Of a DNA stretch of 64,000 nucleotides, positions 29,904 to 38,282 are shown piece after piece. Under the pieces are notes generated by a model. That model did no database searches. It saw only the letters and a program-made list of their open reading frames with translations, and was not told where the DNA came from. A program made the translations under genes and the position numbers. The first letter of the stretch is position 1. Every line of letters begins with the position of its first letter. The stretch comes from Novosphingobium sp. Chol11 (lineage in GTDB: Bacteria; Pseudomonadota; Alphaproteobacteria; Sphingomonadales; Sphingomonadaceae): the NCBI RefSeq assembly GCF_900218065.1, contig NZ_OBMU01000002.1:388232-452231 (forward strand), given 5' to 3'.

Positions 29904-30754
29904 TCGGCGGCCCTCGCGATGGGTTCAAGGCTGGTTTTGCCGTCCGACGCCCAGAAGGCGCCCTCTTGCGAGGTGTCGACATCTTCGACGCCGCGCACGC
30001 CCAGCGCCTCGCGCGCTTCCGCCAGCGGCAGGTGGAACACGGCTTCGAGCTTCTTCATGAAGAGGGCGTCGCTCTGCTGCCCCACCTTCATGCCCCGCTG
30101 GATCGCGTTGACGGCGGTCGGCCAGACTTCGGGATAGTGAAGCATCGTGCGCACGGTGTAGCGGAGCGACCCGAATATCTGGATCATGTTCACCTCCGCC
30201 GCCAGATGCGGGTTGCGCATATGCTTGGGCACGTTGGTGAGGCGATACCAGTAAGGCACCAGCTCACCCATGAAGTTGAAGCCGCCGCCGCATAGGATAT
30301 GTTCGAAGTCGTGCGTCTGGCCCGAACGCAGATTATAATATTGAAGCTGCGTTTCCGGTTCTTTCCAGGGCGTGATCTGGATTTCATAATCTCCGGCCGT
30401 CATCTGCTGGTAGAAGATGCCGCCGAGAGAGCCGGGCTCATATTGTTTGAAATCTTCGATCGTATATGTGGAGATGAAGCCTTCGCTGAACCATGCATCC
30501 AGTTCGGGATTTACCTTTCTTTCCTGCGTGAACATGTCCTCGATCGCGTCGAAATCGCGCAGTGAATCGAGGATCGGCAGGAATTCATACATTTCCGCAG
30601 GAGGCGGCACGTCCGGTCCGTTGCGACGCAACAGGATCATCGCCAACCATTCGCGCAGGCGGGGATTATTGAGATATTTGGACGAAGAGATGAGTATGCT
30701 GCTGTCTGTTTCCACAGGCATCAGGCCGCGCGCGAGATAGGGAATGTCGACCAT
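29900..30754 (-). CDS. Coq4-like protein (copy 1) in a catabolic operon
   Basis: The 284-residue protein contains H148-D149-x-x-H152-x11-E164 (in THDFEHILCGGGFNFMGEL), the HDxxHx11E metal motif of Coq4. Coq4 takes part in ubiquinone synthesis and has recently been linked to oxidative decarboxylation of the ring. No ubiquinone gene is nearby; instead it lies between a TauD-like dioxygenase gene (13-base gap) and an amidohydrolase gene (4-base overlap). The N-terminal SSILISSSKYLNNPRLREW is shared with copy 2. ATG 30754 has AAGGAACGAG upstream. A role in ring decarboxylation or hydroxylation of a catabolite is an inference. Confidence 0.75.
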   Translation of the reverse strand: MVDIPYLARGLMPVETDSSILISSSKYLNNPRLREWLAMILLRRNGPDVPPPAEMYEFLPILDSLRDFDAIEDMFTQERKVNPELDAWFSEGFISTYTIEDFKQYEPGSLGGIFYQQMTAGDYEIQITPWKEPETQLQYYNLRSGQTHDFEHILCGGGFNFMGELVPYWYRLTNVPKHMRNPHLAAEVNMIQIFGSLRYTVRTMLHYPEVWPTAVNAIQRGMKVGQQSDALFMKKLEAVFHLPLAEAREALGVRGVEDVDTSQEGAFWASDGKTSLEPIARAAE

Positions 30755-30767
30755 GTTTCTCGTTCCT

Positions 30768-31628
30768 TCAATCCAAAACCAATTGCTTGTTGCCTGAACC
30801 CCAGGCGCTGATCCGTTCATCGCCCACCTTGAATTGCGGCAGGAGGTCGAAGAAGCTCTTGTCCGCGACGACGATGCGCTGGAGGCGGCGAGGCGTCATA
30901 CCCGTCAAGTCGCCGCGGGCATGCTGGAGAGCGATGTTATCCCAGATGACGAGGTCGCCATTGTTCCAATGGTGGCGGTAGACACGATCGTCGCGATAGA
31001 GTTCGGCGAACAGGGCTGAGAGCGTGGCGTCGCTGTCCGGCTGGTCCATGCCGACGATACGAGCGGTCTGCATGTCGCTGATGTAGAGGATCGGCTCGCC
31101 AGTCCGGGGATGAGGGATGATGACCGGGCGAACCTGGTGCGGCATGTCGGTTGAACTATCGTAGCCGACCGACCGGTGTGTCTGAATCGGCGCGATCATT
31201 GTGACCGCTTCCCGGTCCGCGACAGCGGCTTTCAACTGCGATGGCAGGGAGGCGGCTGCAACCGCGCCGTTGGCGAAGTCGGTCCAGCTTTGTCCGTCAT
31301 TAACGGCAACGGCGTGCAGCGAGATGATCTTGAAGGGCTCTTCCGTGAAAGCCAGATCGCTGTGCCAGGTGAGCGGCCCGGAGCCCAGCGCGCCATCGCT
31401 GGAGATTTCGCGATATTCGCCATGTGATCCCAGGACCCGGCCGAAATTTTCGAGCAGCCTCACCTGATCCGCTTCGTCAAGCTGCTGGTTGCGGAACAGG
31501 ATCAGTTTGTGGCGATCGAACAGTTCGGTCAGCCGTTGTTCGAAACCGTCGGGTAGCGGCCATTGCAACCCGATGCCGATTTCAACACCGAACGGCTCCA
31601 GTGGCCGTTCCGTCCATGGCAGTGCCAT
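30768..31628 (-). CDS. TauD/TfdA-family Fe(II)/2-oxoglutarate dioxygenase
   Basis: The 286-residue enzyme has the iron ligands H89-x-D91 (LTWHSDLAF) and H236 (ALQHARGD), with an Arg eleven or twelve residues later (TPRRLQR) to bind 2-oxoglutarate. Members hydroxylate a carbon next to a sulfonate, aryloxy or other leaving group. ATG 31628 follows GGAGAGG. It is the first gene of a four-gene minus-strand operon and is divergent from a TetR-type regulator, with a palindromic site between them. Confidence 0.9.
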   Translation of the reverse strand: MALPWTERPLEPFGVEIGIGLQWPLPDGFEQRLTELFDRHKLILFRNQQLDEADQVRLLENFGRVLGSHGEYREISSDGALGSGPLTWHSDLAFTEEPFKIISLHAVAVNDGQSWTDFANGAVAAASLPSQLKAAVADREAVTMIAPIQTHRSVGYDSSTDMPHQVRPVIIPHPRTGEPILYISDMQTARIVGMDQPDSDATLSALFAELYRDDRVYRHHWNNGDLVIWDNIALQHARGDLTGMTPRRLQRIVVADKSFFDLLPQFKVGDERISAWGSGNKQLVLD

Positions 31629-31655
31629 TTCATGCCTCTCCGTCTTTTTCTCCGA

Positions 31656-31676
31656 CGAACGGTATCGAACCGTTCG
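31656..31676. promoter_or_regulatory. TetR-type operator candidate, CGAACGGT-N5-ACCGTTCG
   Basis: A perfect 8-bp inverted repeat with a 5-bp spacer sits 27 bases upstream of the dioxygenase start, in the 122-bp gap between it and the divergent TetR-type gene. An overlapping AACCG-TT-CGGTT is also symmetrical. Many TetR operators have this GAACGGT/ACCGTTC form, so autoregulation and control of the dioxygenase operon are likely. Confidence 0.7.
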
Positions 31677-31750
31677 GTTGTCGTCAACAACAATGGGTGT
31701 ATCCTGGCGGTGGGCTGGTATAGCAGCCCGACAATGCGCAAGGATGCTGG

Positions 31751-33001
31751 ATGAAATTGGTGCCAGAAGGCAGGGGCGAGGTGTCATCGCCGCGCGTCCG
31801 TCACTTGCTGTTGTCGGCGCGCGCGCAATTTGTGGAGCGGGGCTTCGATGCCGTCAGCATCGATTCGATCGCTCGCACCGCCGGGGTGAGCAAGGAAACC
31901 ATCTACCGCTATTTCGACGACAAGGAAGCGTTGTTCCGCGCGGCTCTGGAGGCGCAGGGGGCGGAGTTCGACGCGCGGGCGGCGGCGGTGCATGAAAGTG
32001 CAGCAACGGGCGGGTCCGAACTGGCGGGGCTGGCAAGGGCCATTCTCGACTCGGCGCTGGACCAGGGTATGTTCAGCGCGCTCTGGGTCGCCGCTGGCGT
32101 GGCGCACAAGATGCCGGACCTGGCAGCATCATTGCAGAGCGGGCAGGGGATGCGCCTGGAGCCTGTGCGGCAGGCTTTGGAGGATCATGCGCGGGAGAAG
32201 GGCATCGACCGCCCGGTCCCCCTGGAACTGGCATTGGACTTCGGATCGCTCGCGGTTGAGGGGCCAGTCGTGCTCATGGGCTTTCCTGCCCCCTCACCGG
32301 AAGGCCGTGAGCGGGCCGCGCGCCATGCCGTTGCGCTATTCGTGCAAGGGGCCGGGGGTGGCGGAGCGGCCGGATTGCCGCCGCCCGAGCCTTTGGCGGA
32401 TATGAGGCTTTCGCCGTTCGAGGAACCGCTTCCCCATATCCGGACCTTGCTGGACGTGGCAGGGTGCCATTTTCTGCAGGAAGGCTTTGAGGGCGCGAAC
32501 CTCAACCTCATCGGGGAGGAGGCGCGGGTGGGGCGTGGTACGCTCTACCGGCATTTCGGGAGCAAGGCCGGGCTTTTCGCGGGAGCCATGCGGATATTGG
32601 CGTCCGACTGCGCTTGTGAGGCAAAACCGCCCGTGCTTCCCTTGGGTCGGGCTGATCCCGTCGCACTCCGTCAATATGTGGAGGCGGCGCTCGAAAGCCT
32701 GACCTCCACCACATCCATCCGCCTGCATCGTGCCGTTATCAGCCAGTCGCGGCGCGATGCGGCCTTGGCGAGGGAGGTGTATCTCGTCCTGCGCAAGCCC
32801 TGGGTGGATGGTCTGATCCCTTGGCTGGAAAGCCTTGGCATCAGAGAGAGTTCTGAGTGGCACGCGCGGCAACTTCTGGTACTCGCCATGAGGGGTAACC
32901 GCCTGCTTGCGGGCGGTCATCCGGTCGCGGAGTCCGATAGGCGACATTATGCCGAGCGCGCGGCAACCATATTCCTGCACGGATATTTGGCGACGTTGTG
33001 A
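31751..33001 (+). CDS. Fused double TetR-family regulator
   Basis: The 416-residue protein contains two complete TetR DNA-binding domains: residues about 15-62 (FDAVSIDSIARTAGVSKETIYRYF) and about 229-276 (FEGANLNLIGEEARVGRGTLYRHF). Each is followed by about 140 residues of helical ligand domain, joined by a Gly/Pro-rich linker near 200-215. TetR proteins are usually about 200 residues and dimerise, so this looks like a covalent pseudo-dimer. ATG 31751 follows AAGGATGC. It is divergent from the TauD-like gene and probably controls it through the palindrome between them. Confidence 0.85.
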   Translation: MKLVPEGRGEVSSPRVRHLLLSARAQFVERGFDAVSIDSIARTAGVSKETIYRYFDDKEALFRAALEAQGAEFDARAAAVHESAATGGSELAGLARAILDSALDQGMFSALWVAAGVAHKMPDLAASLQSGQGMRLEPVRQALEDHAREKGIDRPVPLELALDFGSLAVEGPVVLMGFPAPSPEGRERAARHAVALFVQGAGGGGAAGLPPPEPLADMRLSPFEEPLPHIRTLLDVAGCHFLQEGFEGANLNLIGEEARVGRGTLYRHFGSKAGLFAGAMRILASDCACEAKPPVLPLGRADPVALRQYVEAALESLTSTTSIRLHRAVISQSRRDAALAREVYLVLRKPWVDGLIPWLESLGIRESSEWHARQLLVLAMRGNRLLAGGHPVAESDRRHYAERAATIFLHGYLATL

Positions 33002-33538
33002 TTCTATCGGCATCCCGTTGGCCCAACGATGCCGATGCGGACCGCCAAGCCTGCCAATGCGTAGCCAAATCTATGAACCCCGCCGCATAGGAATATGCCT
33101 GATCCCCGATGGAGGTTTTGGCGGCAAATAGTGCTTTGACAAAGCTACGCAGCCTCGTCATCATCCTTTCGTCCAAGCGCGTCGGAGAATGTGCAAAGGA
33201 CATGATCTCCGCCTGTCTGGCGAGACATACAGAGGAGGCCGGATATTCGCGAAAACGAGCTGAGCGGGACAGATTTGAATTCGTCCCATTGCTTGCGCGG
33301 CGGCCAGCATCAACAGTTCTCATTAATAAAATAATATCGGCTAAAGGGCCGGATTCTCGGGAGAGAGAGGCATGATTATCGTGAATACACGCTATCTGTT
33401 CGGCTGCGGCCGCTAATGGTGTCCGCTTATTTTGGCGGGCATGCCATATCGCGTGAATAGGTGACGGATGGACTGCTTTTTGCCAGCGAAGAGGGGTGAA
33501 CTGGCCTAGCTCTCCAAAGTCCAGCAGGAGACTCATGA
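33002..33538. other. Gene-poor 537-bp interval
   Basis: No convincing gene is seen here. It includes a relatively AT-rich stretch around 33315-33345 and an open minus-strand frame that runs into the regulator gene, with atypical composition and no supporting ribosome site. The 3' end carries the ribosome site (AGGAG) of the MFS gene. It probably holds that gene's promoter. Confidence 0.5.
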
Positions 33539-34795
33539 ATGAATGGGATGACGGGCGCTGTTGCCGCGGGCACTGCCGCGGGCGGCCATGGTGGACGAGC
33601 GCGGATGATGGTGTTCCGCGCCTTCCTCGCGCAGAATGTTGCGGTGGGTAGCGCCTTTGGAGGTTTCGGGATCTCCGTTCTGCCGTTGCAGGAACTCCAT
33701 GGGGCAAGTCGGGGCGCGACGACGCTTGCCTTGGCTTTGGCCGTTCTGATGATGGGCCTTGTCAGCCCGCTTGTGGCGACATTGATCGGGCGGATCGGGC
33801 TGCGCTGGACGATGACGATCGGTACGCTGATGTCGGGTATCGGCTATGCCTTGCTGGCGATCGCGCCAAGCATGCCTGTCGTGCTGCTGCTTTATGCCCT
33901 GCCCATCGGGGTTGGCCTCGCCATGTTCGGCCCATTTCCTTCGAGCGTTCTCGCCAGCAACTGGTTCAGGCATAATCCTGGGCCAGCACTGGGCGTCGCT
34001 AACATGCCGCTGTTCGTAGCGCTGCTGCCGATGGTGGGCATTTTCATCCTGCGCGACCATGGCTTGTCTGCCTTTTACCTGATCCTGGCGGTTCTGCACG
34101 TCCTGCTATTGCCGGTGATGCTGGGCGTGGCGGACGGGCCGCAGGACGGCGGGGAGCAGCCGGGACACCCGCATGCCGGGGAGGCGAGTGCAATGCTGCC
34201 CAATCGCACCGTGCTGCGAAGCCCTGCCTTCTGGGTGATGTGCCTTGGCGCTGGTTACCTGAATGCTGTCGGCATCACCGGGGTGTCGCACCTTGTCGCT
34301 TTTGTCGCTGAACGCGGGGTCGCGGCTGATGAGGCGGCGGGGCTGCTGTCGATCATGGGTGGAGCGGCGGTGATCGGTTCCCTGGCGATCGGCTTCCTGT
34401 GTGGCCGGTTGGGGGCACCCCTGGCGCTGGCTCTCATTGCGGGGGGTCTGGCGATCAGCTGGGCATCTCTGCTTTCGACCATCTCCTTTCCGATCATGGC
34501 ATTGGCATCGCTCATGCTGGGGGCAGGGGGCGCCGGAGTGTTCCCGGCGATCAACATGCTCTCGGGCCGCCTGTTCGGTCAGCAGTCGCTCCCTCGTGTC
34601 GTCGGTCTGTTCGGCCTCGTCACCCTGCCGCTGACCTTCTTCCTGCCGCCGCTTGCAGGGGTGCTGCGTGACGCGGTCGGGGGGTATACGCCAGTCGCCT
34701 TGATCATCATCGGCGGCTGCGCGCTCGTGGTCATAATTTTCGTGGCGATGGCGCGGGCAACCGCATCTCGCTCCGCAAACCGACTTGCAGAGTAG
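33539..34795 (+). CDS. MFS transporter, monocarboxylate-porter-like
   Basis: The 418-residue membrane protein has about 12 hydrophobic segments. An N-terminal QNVAVGSAFGGFGISVLPL and a long central hydrophilic loop (DGPQDGGEQPGHPHAGEASA) separate the two halves. The arrangement resembles MCT/oxalate-formate-like porters that carry carboxylates. ATG 33539 has AGGAG eight bases upstream. It converges on a TetR gene 7 bases away, which could regulate it. Confidence 0.85.
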   Translation: MNGMTGAVAAGTAAGGHGGRARMMVFRAFLAQNVAVGSAFGGFGISVLPLQELHGASRGATTLALALAVLMMGLVSPLVATLIGRIGLRWTMTIGTLMSGIGYALLAIAPSMPVVLLLYALPIGVGLAMFGPFPSSVLASNWFRHNPGPALGVANMPLFVALLPMVGIFILRDHGLSAFYLILAVLHVLLLPVMLGVADGPQDGGEQPGHPHAGEASAMLPNRTVLRSPAFWVMCLGAGYLNAVGITGVSHLVAFVAERGVAADEAAGLLSIMGGAAVIGSLAIGFLCGRLGAPLALALIAGGLAISWASLLSTISFPIMALASLMLGAGGAGVFPAINMLSGRLFGQQSLPRVVGLFGLVTLPLTFFLPPLAGVLRDAVGGYTPVALIIIGGCALVVIIFVAMARATASRSANRLAE

Positions 34796-34802
34796 GAGTC
34801 AC

Positions 34803-35522
34803 TCAGTCGGCGTTTGAAGGTGCGACGCTGGCAGCAGGTTTCACAAAGGATGCATCCCCAGGTTCATTCGGCTTCATCTGCTTGAGGAATTTCAGGATGC
34901 GCCCTTCGTCCACGCCCAGGCCCCGCGCGCAGAAGAGGATCGCGTCGCGCAAGGCGCGGTCTTCGTCATAGGGGATCGCGACCTTGTCATGGCAGCGGGC
35001 CATCATCATCATCGTGCTGACATGTTCCACATAGGCCCCGGCATTGGTGACTGAAAGCGTCTCTCCGGCGATGCCTCCATCAGCCCTCGCCGCTTCGATC
35101 GCCCGTTCCAGATTGGGCAGCGTCATGCGCAATGCGCGCCGATAGACGAGGCGGGCATAGCCTCCGTCACCAGCAAGGCTGCCCACGACCATGCGCAATC
35201 CTTCCGCGTTGACGGCATGCATGCCCGCCATCGCATAGCTGAACGTGCGGCGCAGTATTTCGAGCAGGCCCTCGCTACTTGCCTCTGCCTCGCCAAATGA
35301 GCGCATGACGATATTCTGATCGGTGATGACCTCGCGCAACACGGCGCGGTAAAGATGCGTCTTCGTCGGGAAGTGACGGAACAGCAATGCCTCCGACACT
35401 CCAGCAGCGCGCGCAATCTGCTGCGTCCGTGCGCCTTCAAGCCCGTGGCGCGCGAAAACCGCCCTGGCCGCAGCGATGATGGAGGCCCGGCGACCGGCGC
35501 TGGAGAGACGGGTGGCTGGCAT
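34803..35522 (-). CDS. TetR-family transcriptional regulator
   Basis: The 239-residue protein has an N-terminal TetR helix-turn-helix (LEGARTQQIARAAGVSEALLFRHFPTKTHLYRAVL) and a helical C-terminal ligand domain. ATG 35522 gives a standard N terminus (MPATRLSSAG). It lies downstream of a second TetR gene on the same strand and tail-to-tail with the MFS gene. The target is not identified. Confidence 0.87.
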   Translation of the reverse strand: MPATRLSSAGRRASIIAAARAVFARHGLEGARTQQIARAAGVSEALLFRHFPTKTHLYRAVLREVITDQNIVMRSFGEAEASSEGLLEILRRTFSYAMAGMHAVNAEGLRMVVGSLAGDGGYARLVYRRALRMTLPNLERAIEAARADGGIAGETLSVTNAGAYVEHVSTMMMMARCHDKVAIPYDEDRALRDAILFCARGLGVDEGRILKFLKQMKPNEPGDASFVKPAASVAPSNAD

Positions 35523-35652
35523 TGGTGGAAATATACTCCGGGAACAGGCAGCGTCGCGGCAGGCGACGATGGTAAAGTCTAAGGCTTTACGGAAGGGATA
35601 CAAGTTGCTGCCGCCATCTGCCCCTTTTGAGGGCGAGGCGCTTTCGCCGCCG

Positions 35653-36312
35653 TCACGGGTCGCTGAGGGGCTTACCTTGTTCGATCGTCGCTATGAAGCG
35701 GCTGAGCAAAGCCTTTTGCCGTTCGATCATGGCTGGTGAGAGCGGGTCGATACCTGCCAAGCTCCGCGACACGGGTGCGGCCCAGAAATAGCCGAACATC
35801 AGGTTGAAGATCGCCACGGTCTGAAGGATCAAATCCTCTGCCGCAGGCTCCAACTCCGCCGCCTGCGTGATACGTCGTCCATAATCGATCAGCCGCTCCA
35901 CCCATGCCATGCCGATTTCGTCACGGTCCGACGGGGAGGAAAGAATAGAGCGTATGAGCAGCATGGAGACATTAGGATGCTGCGTCAGCACATCGACCAG
36001 CCGATCGGTCAAGGTGCGGAATGAGGCCTCCTGCGGAGACCTGGTGATGGTCGCTTCCATCTCGTCGGCCAAGGGCTGCAATGCGCGTTGCAGGACTTGG
36101 CGATACAGGGCGTCCTTGCTTTCGAAATATTTGTAGAGTCCGGGCTGCTGGATGTTCGCAGCCGCAGCGATGTCCCGCAACGCAGTCGCGTCATAGCCTT
36201 TCTGCGCGAAGAGCAATTCGGCGGTATCGAGCAACCTGTCGGCCGTGCGTTGGCCCTTGCTGGTCCGTTGGACGATCGGTTCGCTGATGGCGCCTTGCGC
36301 GATGCTGGTCAT
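35653..36312 (-). CDS. TetR/AcrR-family transcriptional regulator
   Basis: The 219-residue protein has the TetR helix-turn-helix YDATALRDIAAAANIQQPGLYKYFESKDALYRQVL and a helical ligand-binding domain. The start ATG 36312 is chosen from the domain position; the frame stays open far upstream, but that part lies antisense to the thiolase gene. It is divergent from the thiolase, whose promoter region (TTGACA at 36414-36419) it may control. Confidence 0.87.
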   Translation of the reverse strand: MTSIAQGAISEPIVQRTSKGQRTADRLLDTAELLFAQKGYDATALRDIAAAANIQQPGLYKYFESKDALYRQVLQRALQPLADEMEATITRSPQEASFRTLTDRLVDVLTQHPNVSMLLIRSILSSPSDRDEIGMAWVERLIDYGRRITQAAELEPAAEDLILQTVAIFNLMFGYFWAAPVSRSLAGIDPLSPAMIERQKALLSRFIATIEQGKPLSDP

Positions 36313-36486
36313 GGATTTCACCCTAACGGGACGATGGTGCTTTGGCCATATGGCGCGCAGTGAGGGAGAATGGGCGAGAGCCCCACATTGGCGCGGCAAG
36401 ATGCGCATTGTTCTTGACACCCGTGCACAGGGGCGCATGAGCGCGTGCAAGTGCAGCACTGGCACCCCAATCGTGCAGAGGACCAG

Positions 36487-37671
36487 ATGATGGAAGATAT
36501 CTATATCGTAAGCGGCGCTCGGACGGCGATCGGCGATTTCGGCGGCTCCTTGAAGCCCTTCATGCCGTCGCAGCTTGGCAGCATCGTCGTGAAGGAGGCG
36601 CTGTCCCGTGCTGTCGTTCCGGCGTCTGACGTCGAGCATGTGGTCATCGGCCAGGTCATGCCGACCAGCGCTCGCGATGGCATGCTGTCGCGCACCATAG
36701 CGTTGCAGGCTGGCGTCCCGCTGGAGGTGCCCGCCCTGACGTTGAACAGGCTCTGCGGGTCGGGCGTACAGGCCATCGTGTCGGCGGCGCAGATGATGAA
36801 GCTCGGCGAAGCGGCGATCACCGTGGCTGGCGGCGCTGAGTCCATGTCGAACGTGCCCTATCATGATCATGGCGCACGCTGGGGCCGCAAGATGGGGGAC
36901 AACCCCGTCGAGGATGCGCTGGTTTGCGGGCTTCAGGATGCAAGCGGCGGCTATCATATGGGCGTAACCGCGGAGAATTGCGCCGAACGCCACGGCATCA
37001 CGCGTGAGCAGCAGGATGCGCTGGCGGTTGAAGGGCATCAGCGTGCGGTGCGGGCGATTGCGGAAGGGCGCTTCAAGGAGCAGATCGTTCCTGTCGAGAT
37101 CAAGACGCGCAAGGGCGTCACCATCTTCGATACGGACGAGCATCCGCGCGCGGACACCAGCATCGAAACGCTGGCGGCGATGCGCCCTGCGTTCAAGAAG
37201 GACGGCACGGTCACGGCAGGCAATGCGTCCGGCATCAATGACGGCGCGGCGGCCGTCGTGCTGGCTACCGGCAGCGAAGTGGAAAGGCGGGGATTGAAGC
37301 CGCTGGCGAAGATTCTTGGCTGGGGACATGCGGGCGTAGAGCCGGAATATATGGGCGAGGGGCCGATCAAGGCGGCGCCCGTGGCGCTGAAGCGCGCCGG
37401 ACTGACGCTTGATCAGATGGACGTGATCGAGGCCAATGAAGCCTTTGCGGCGCAAGCTCTTTCCGTTGCCAATGCGCTGGCGTTCGATCGCGACAAGCTG
37501 AACCCGAACGGGTCGGGTATCGCGCTTGGCCACCCTGTCGGTGCGACGGGCACGATCCTGACGATCAAGGCTGCCTACGAACTGAAGCGGACCGGTGGTC
37601 GTTATGCGCTTATAACGATGTGCATCGGTGGCGGCCAGGGTATTGCCTTGGTAATCGAGAATGTCGGCTGA
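36487..37671 (+). CDS. Thiolase (acetyl-CoA acetyltransferase family)
   Basis: The 394-residue protein has the acylated Cys90 (NRLCGSG), the GHPVGATG motif with the catalytic His and the C-terminal CIGGGQG with the second Cys. It should cleave a 3-ketoacyl-CoA in the last beta-oxidation step, or condense two acetyl-CoA. ATG 36487 is followed at once by a second in-frame ATG. A TTGACA box at 36414-36419 lacks a good -10 partner. It is divergent from a TetR gene and followed by a hairpin terminator. Confidence 0.93.
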   Translation: MMEDIYIVSGARTAIGDFGGSLKPFMPSQLGSIVVKEALSRAVVPASDVEHVVIGQVMPTSARDGMLSRTIALQAGVPLEVPALTLNRLCGSGVQAIVSAAQMMKLGEAAITVAGGAESMSNVPYHDHGARWGRKMGDNPVEDALVCGLQDASGGYHMGVTAENCAERHGITREQQDALAVEGHQRAVRAIAEGRFKEQIVPVEIKTRKGVTIFDTDEHPRADTSIETLAAMRPAFKKDGTVTAGNASGINDGAAAVVLATGSEVERRGLKPLAKILGWGHAGVEPEYMGEGPIKAAPVALKRAGLTLDQMDVIEANEAFAAQALSVANALAFDRDKLNPNGSGIALGHPVGATGTILTIKAAYELKRTGGRYALITMCIGGGQGIALVIENVG

Positions 37672-37683
37672 TCATTGAGGAGT

Positions 37684-37713
37684 AGCCGAATGCCGTGGAT
37701 GCGGCGTTCGGCT
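37684..37713 (+). terminator. Hairpin terminator after thiolase
   Basis: AGCCGAATGCCG pairs with CGGCGTTCGGCT (one wobble) around a 6-base loop, 12 bases after the thiolase stop. Confidence 0.65.
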
Positions 37714-37846
37714 CCTTGGCCCATGCTGGCGGCGGACGTCAATGATCCGTCATCTATGTTAAACCTCACCTTCTTTCGAGAACTCAATCACTTGTCGTGC
37801 GTTTAGACGGGGCGGCGGTCGATGAACCGCTGGCATGGAGTAGATC

Positions 37847-38158
37847 ATGTCCGTTCTCGTCGAGTTTCCTGGCGGCGTCTGCCGCGAAGTTCCAAGCCAA
37901 TTGCGGGCGATCGGCTCCCAGAAAAATCGTGCGGACGAATTTGAACAAGTCCCGCTGAACTGCGATCCGCACTGGAAATATGAGCGGGAAGATGGCCGCT
38001 GGATCGCTGTGCACCGCCAAGGTCAGCTGTTGAGCATGCGCCCCGCCGCTCCGGCATGGTGGCACTTTATCGAGCTGATGATGGAGCCTGAGCGTCGTGC
38101 CCATGGCGCGAATGTCGCAGAGGCCAGCGAAACGGTGAGGCTTCAGTCCGCTGCCTGA
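37847..38158 (+). CDS. Small uncharacterised protein
   Basis: I do not recognise this 103-residue protein. It is soluble and has no signal peptide. It has an aromatic central part (CDPHWKYEREDGRWIAVHRQG and PAWWHFIELMM). The start at 37847 has a GGAG site upstream, and the product looks less repetitive than the antisense frame that covers the same region, so I prefer this strand. It stands alone between the thiolase terminator and a histidine kinase gene. Confidence 0.5.
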   Translation: MSVLVEFPGGVCREVPSQLRAIGSQKNRADEFEQVPLNCDPHWKYEREDGRWIAVHRQGQLLSMRPAAPAWWHFIELMMEPERRAHGANVAEASETVRLQSAA

Positions 38159-38282
38159 CCCATCCGAATGAAAAGTTGGGCGAGGCGTGCTGCAGCCAGC
38201 CTGCGGAACTCCTTGAGCGATCAGGAGTTCCGGTCGGTCGGAAGCGGCCGCCGCTAAGCCATGAAACTGGCGCTGTGGCCTA

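Noticed and set aside
32841-33707. Minus-strand 288-codon frame across the gap
   Set aside because: It overlaps the ends of two real genes and has no domain or start signal.
36414-36442. Sigma-70-like promoter for thiolase
   Set aside because: TTGACA is present, but the hexamer 17 bases later (ATGAGC) is a poor -10 match, so not listed as a feature.
36313-37533. Minus-strand extension of the TetR frame over the thiolase gene
   Set aside because: The TetR domain begins at 36312; the extension is antisense to clear thiolase motifs.
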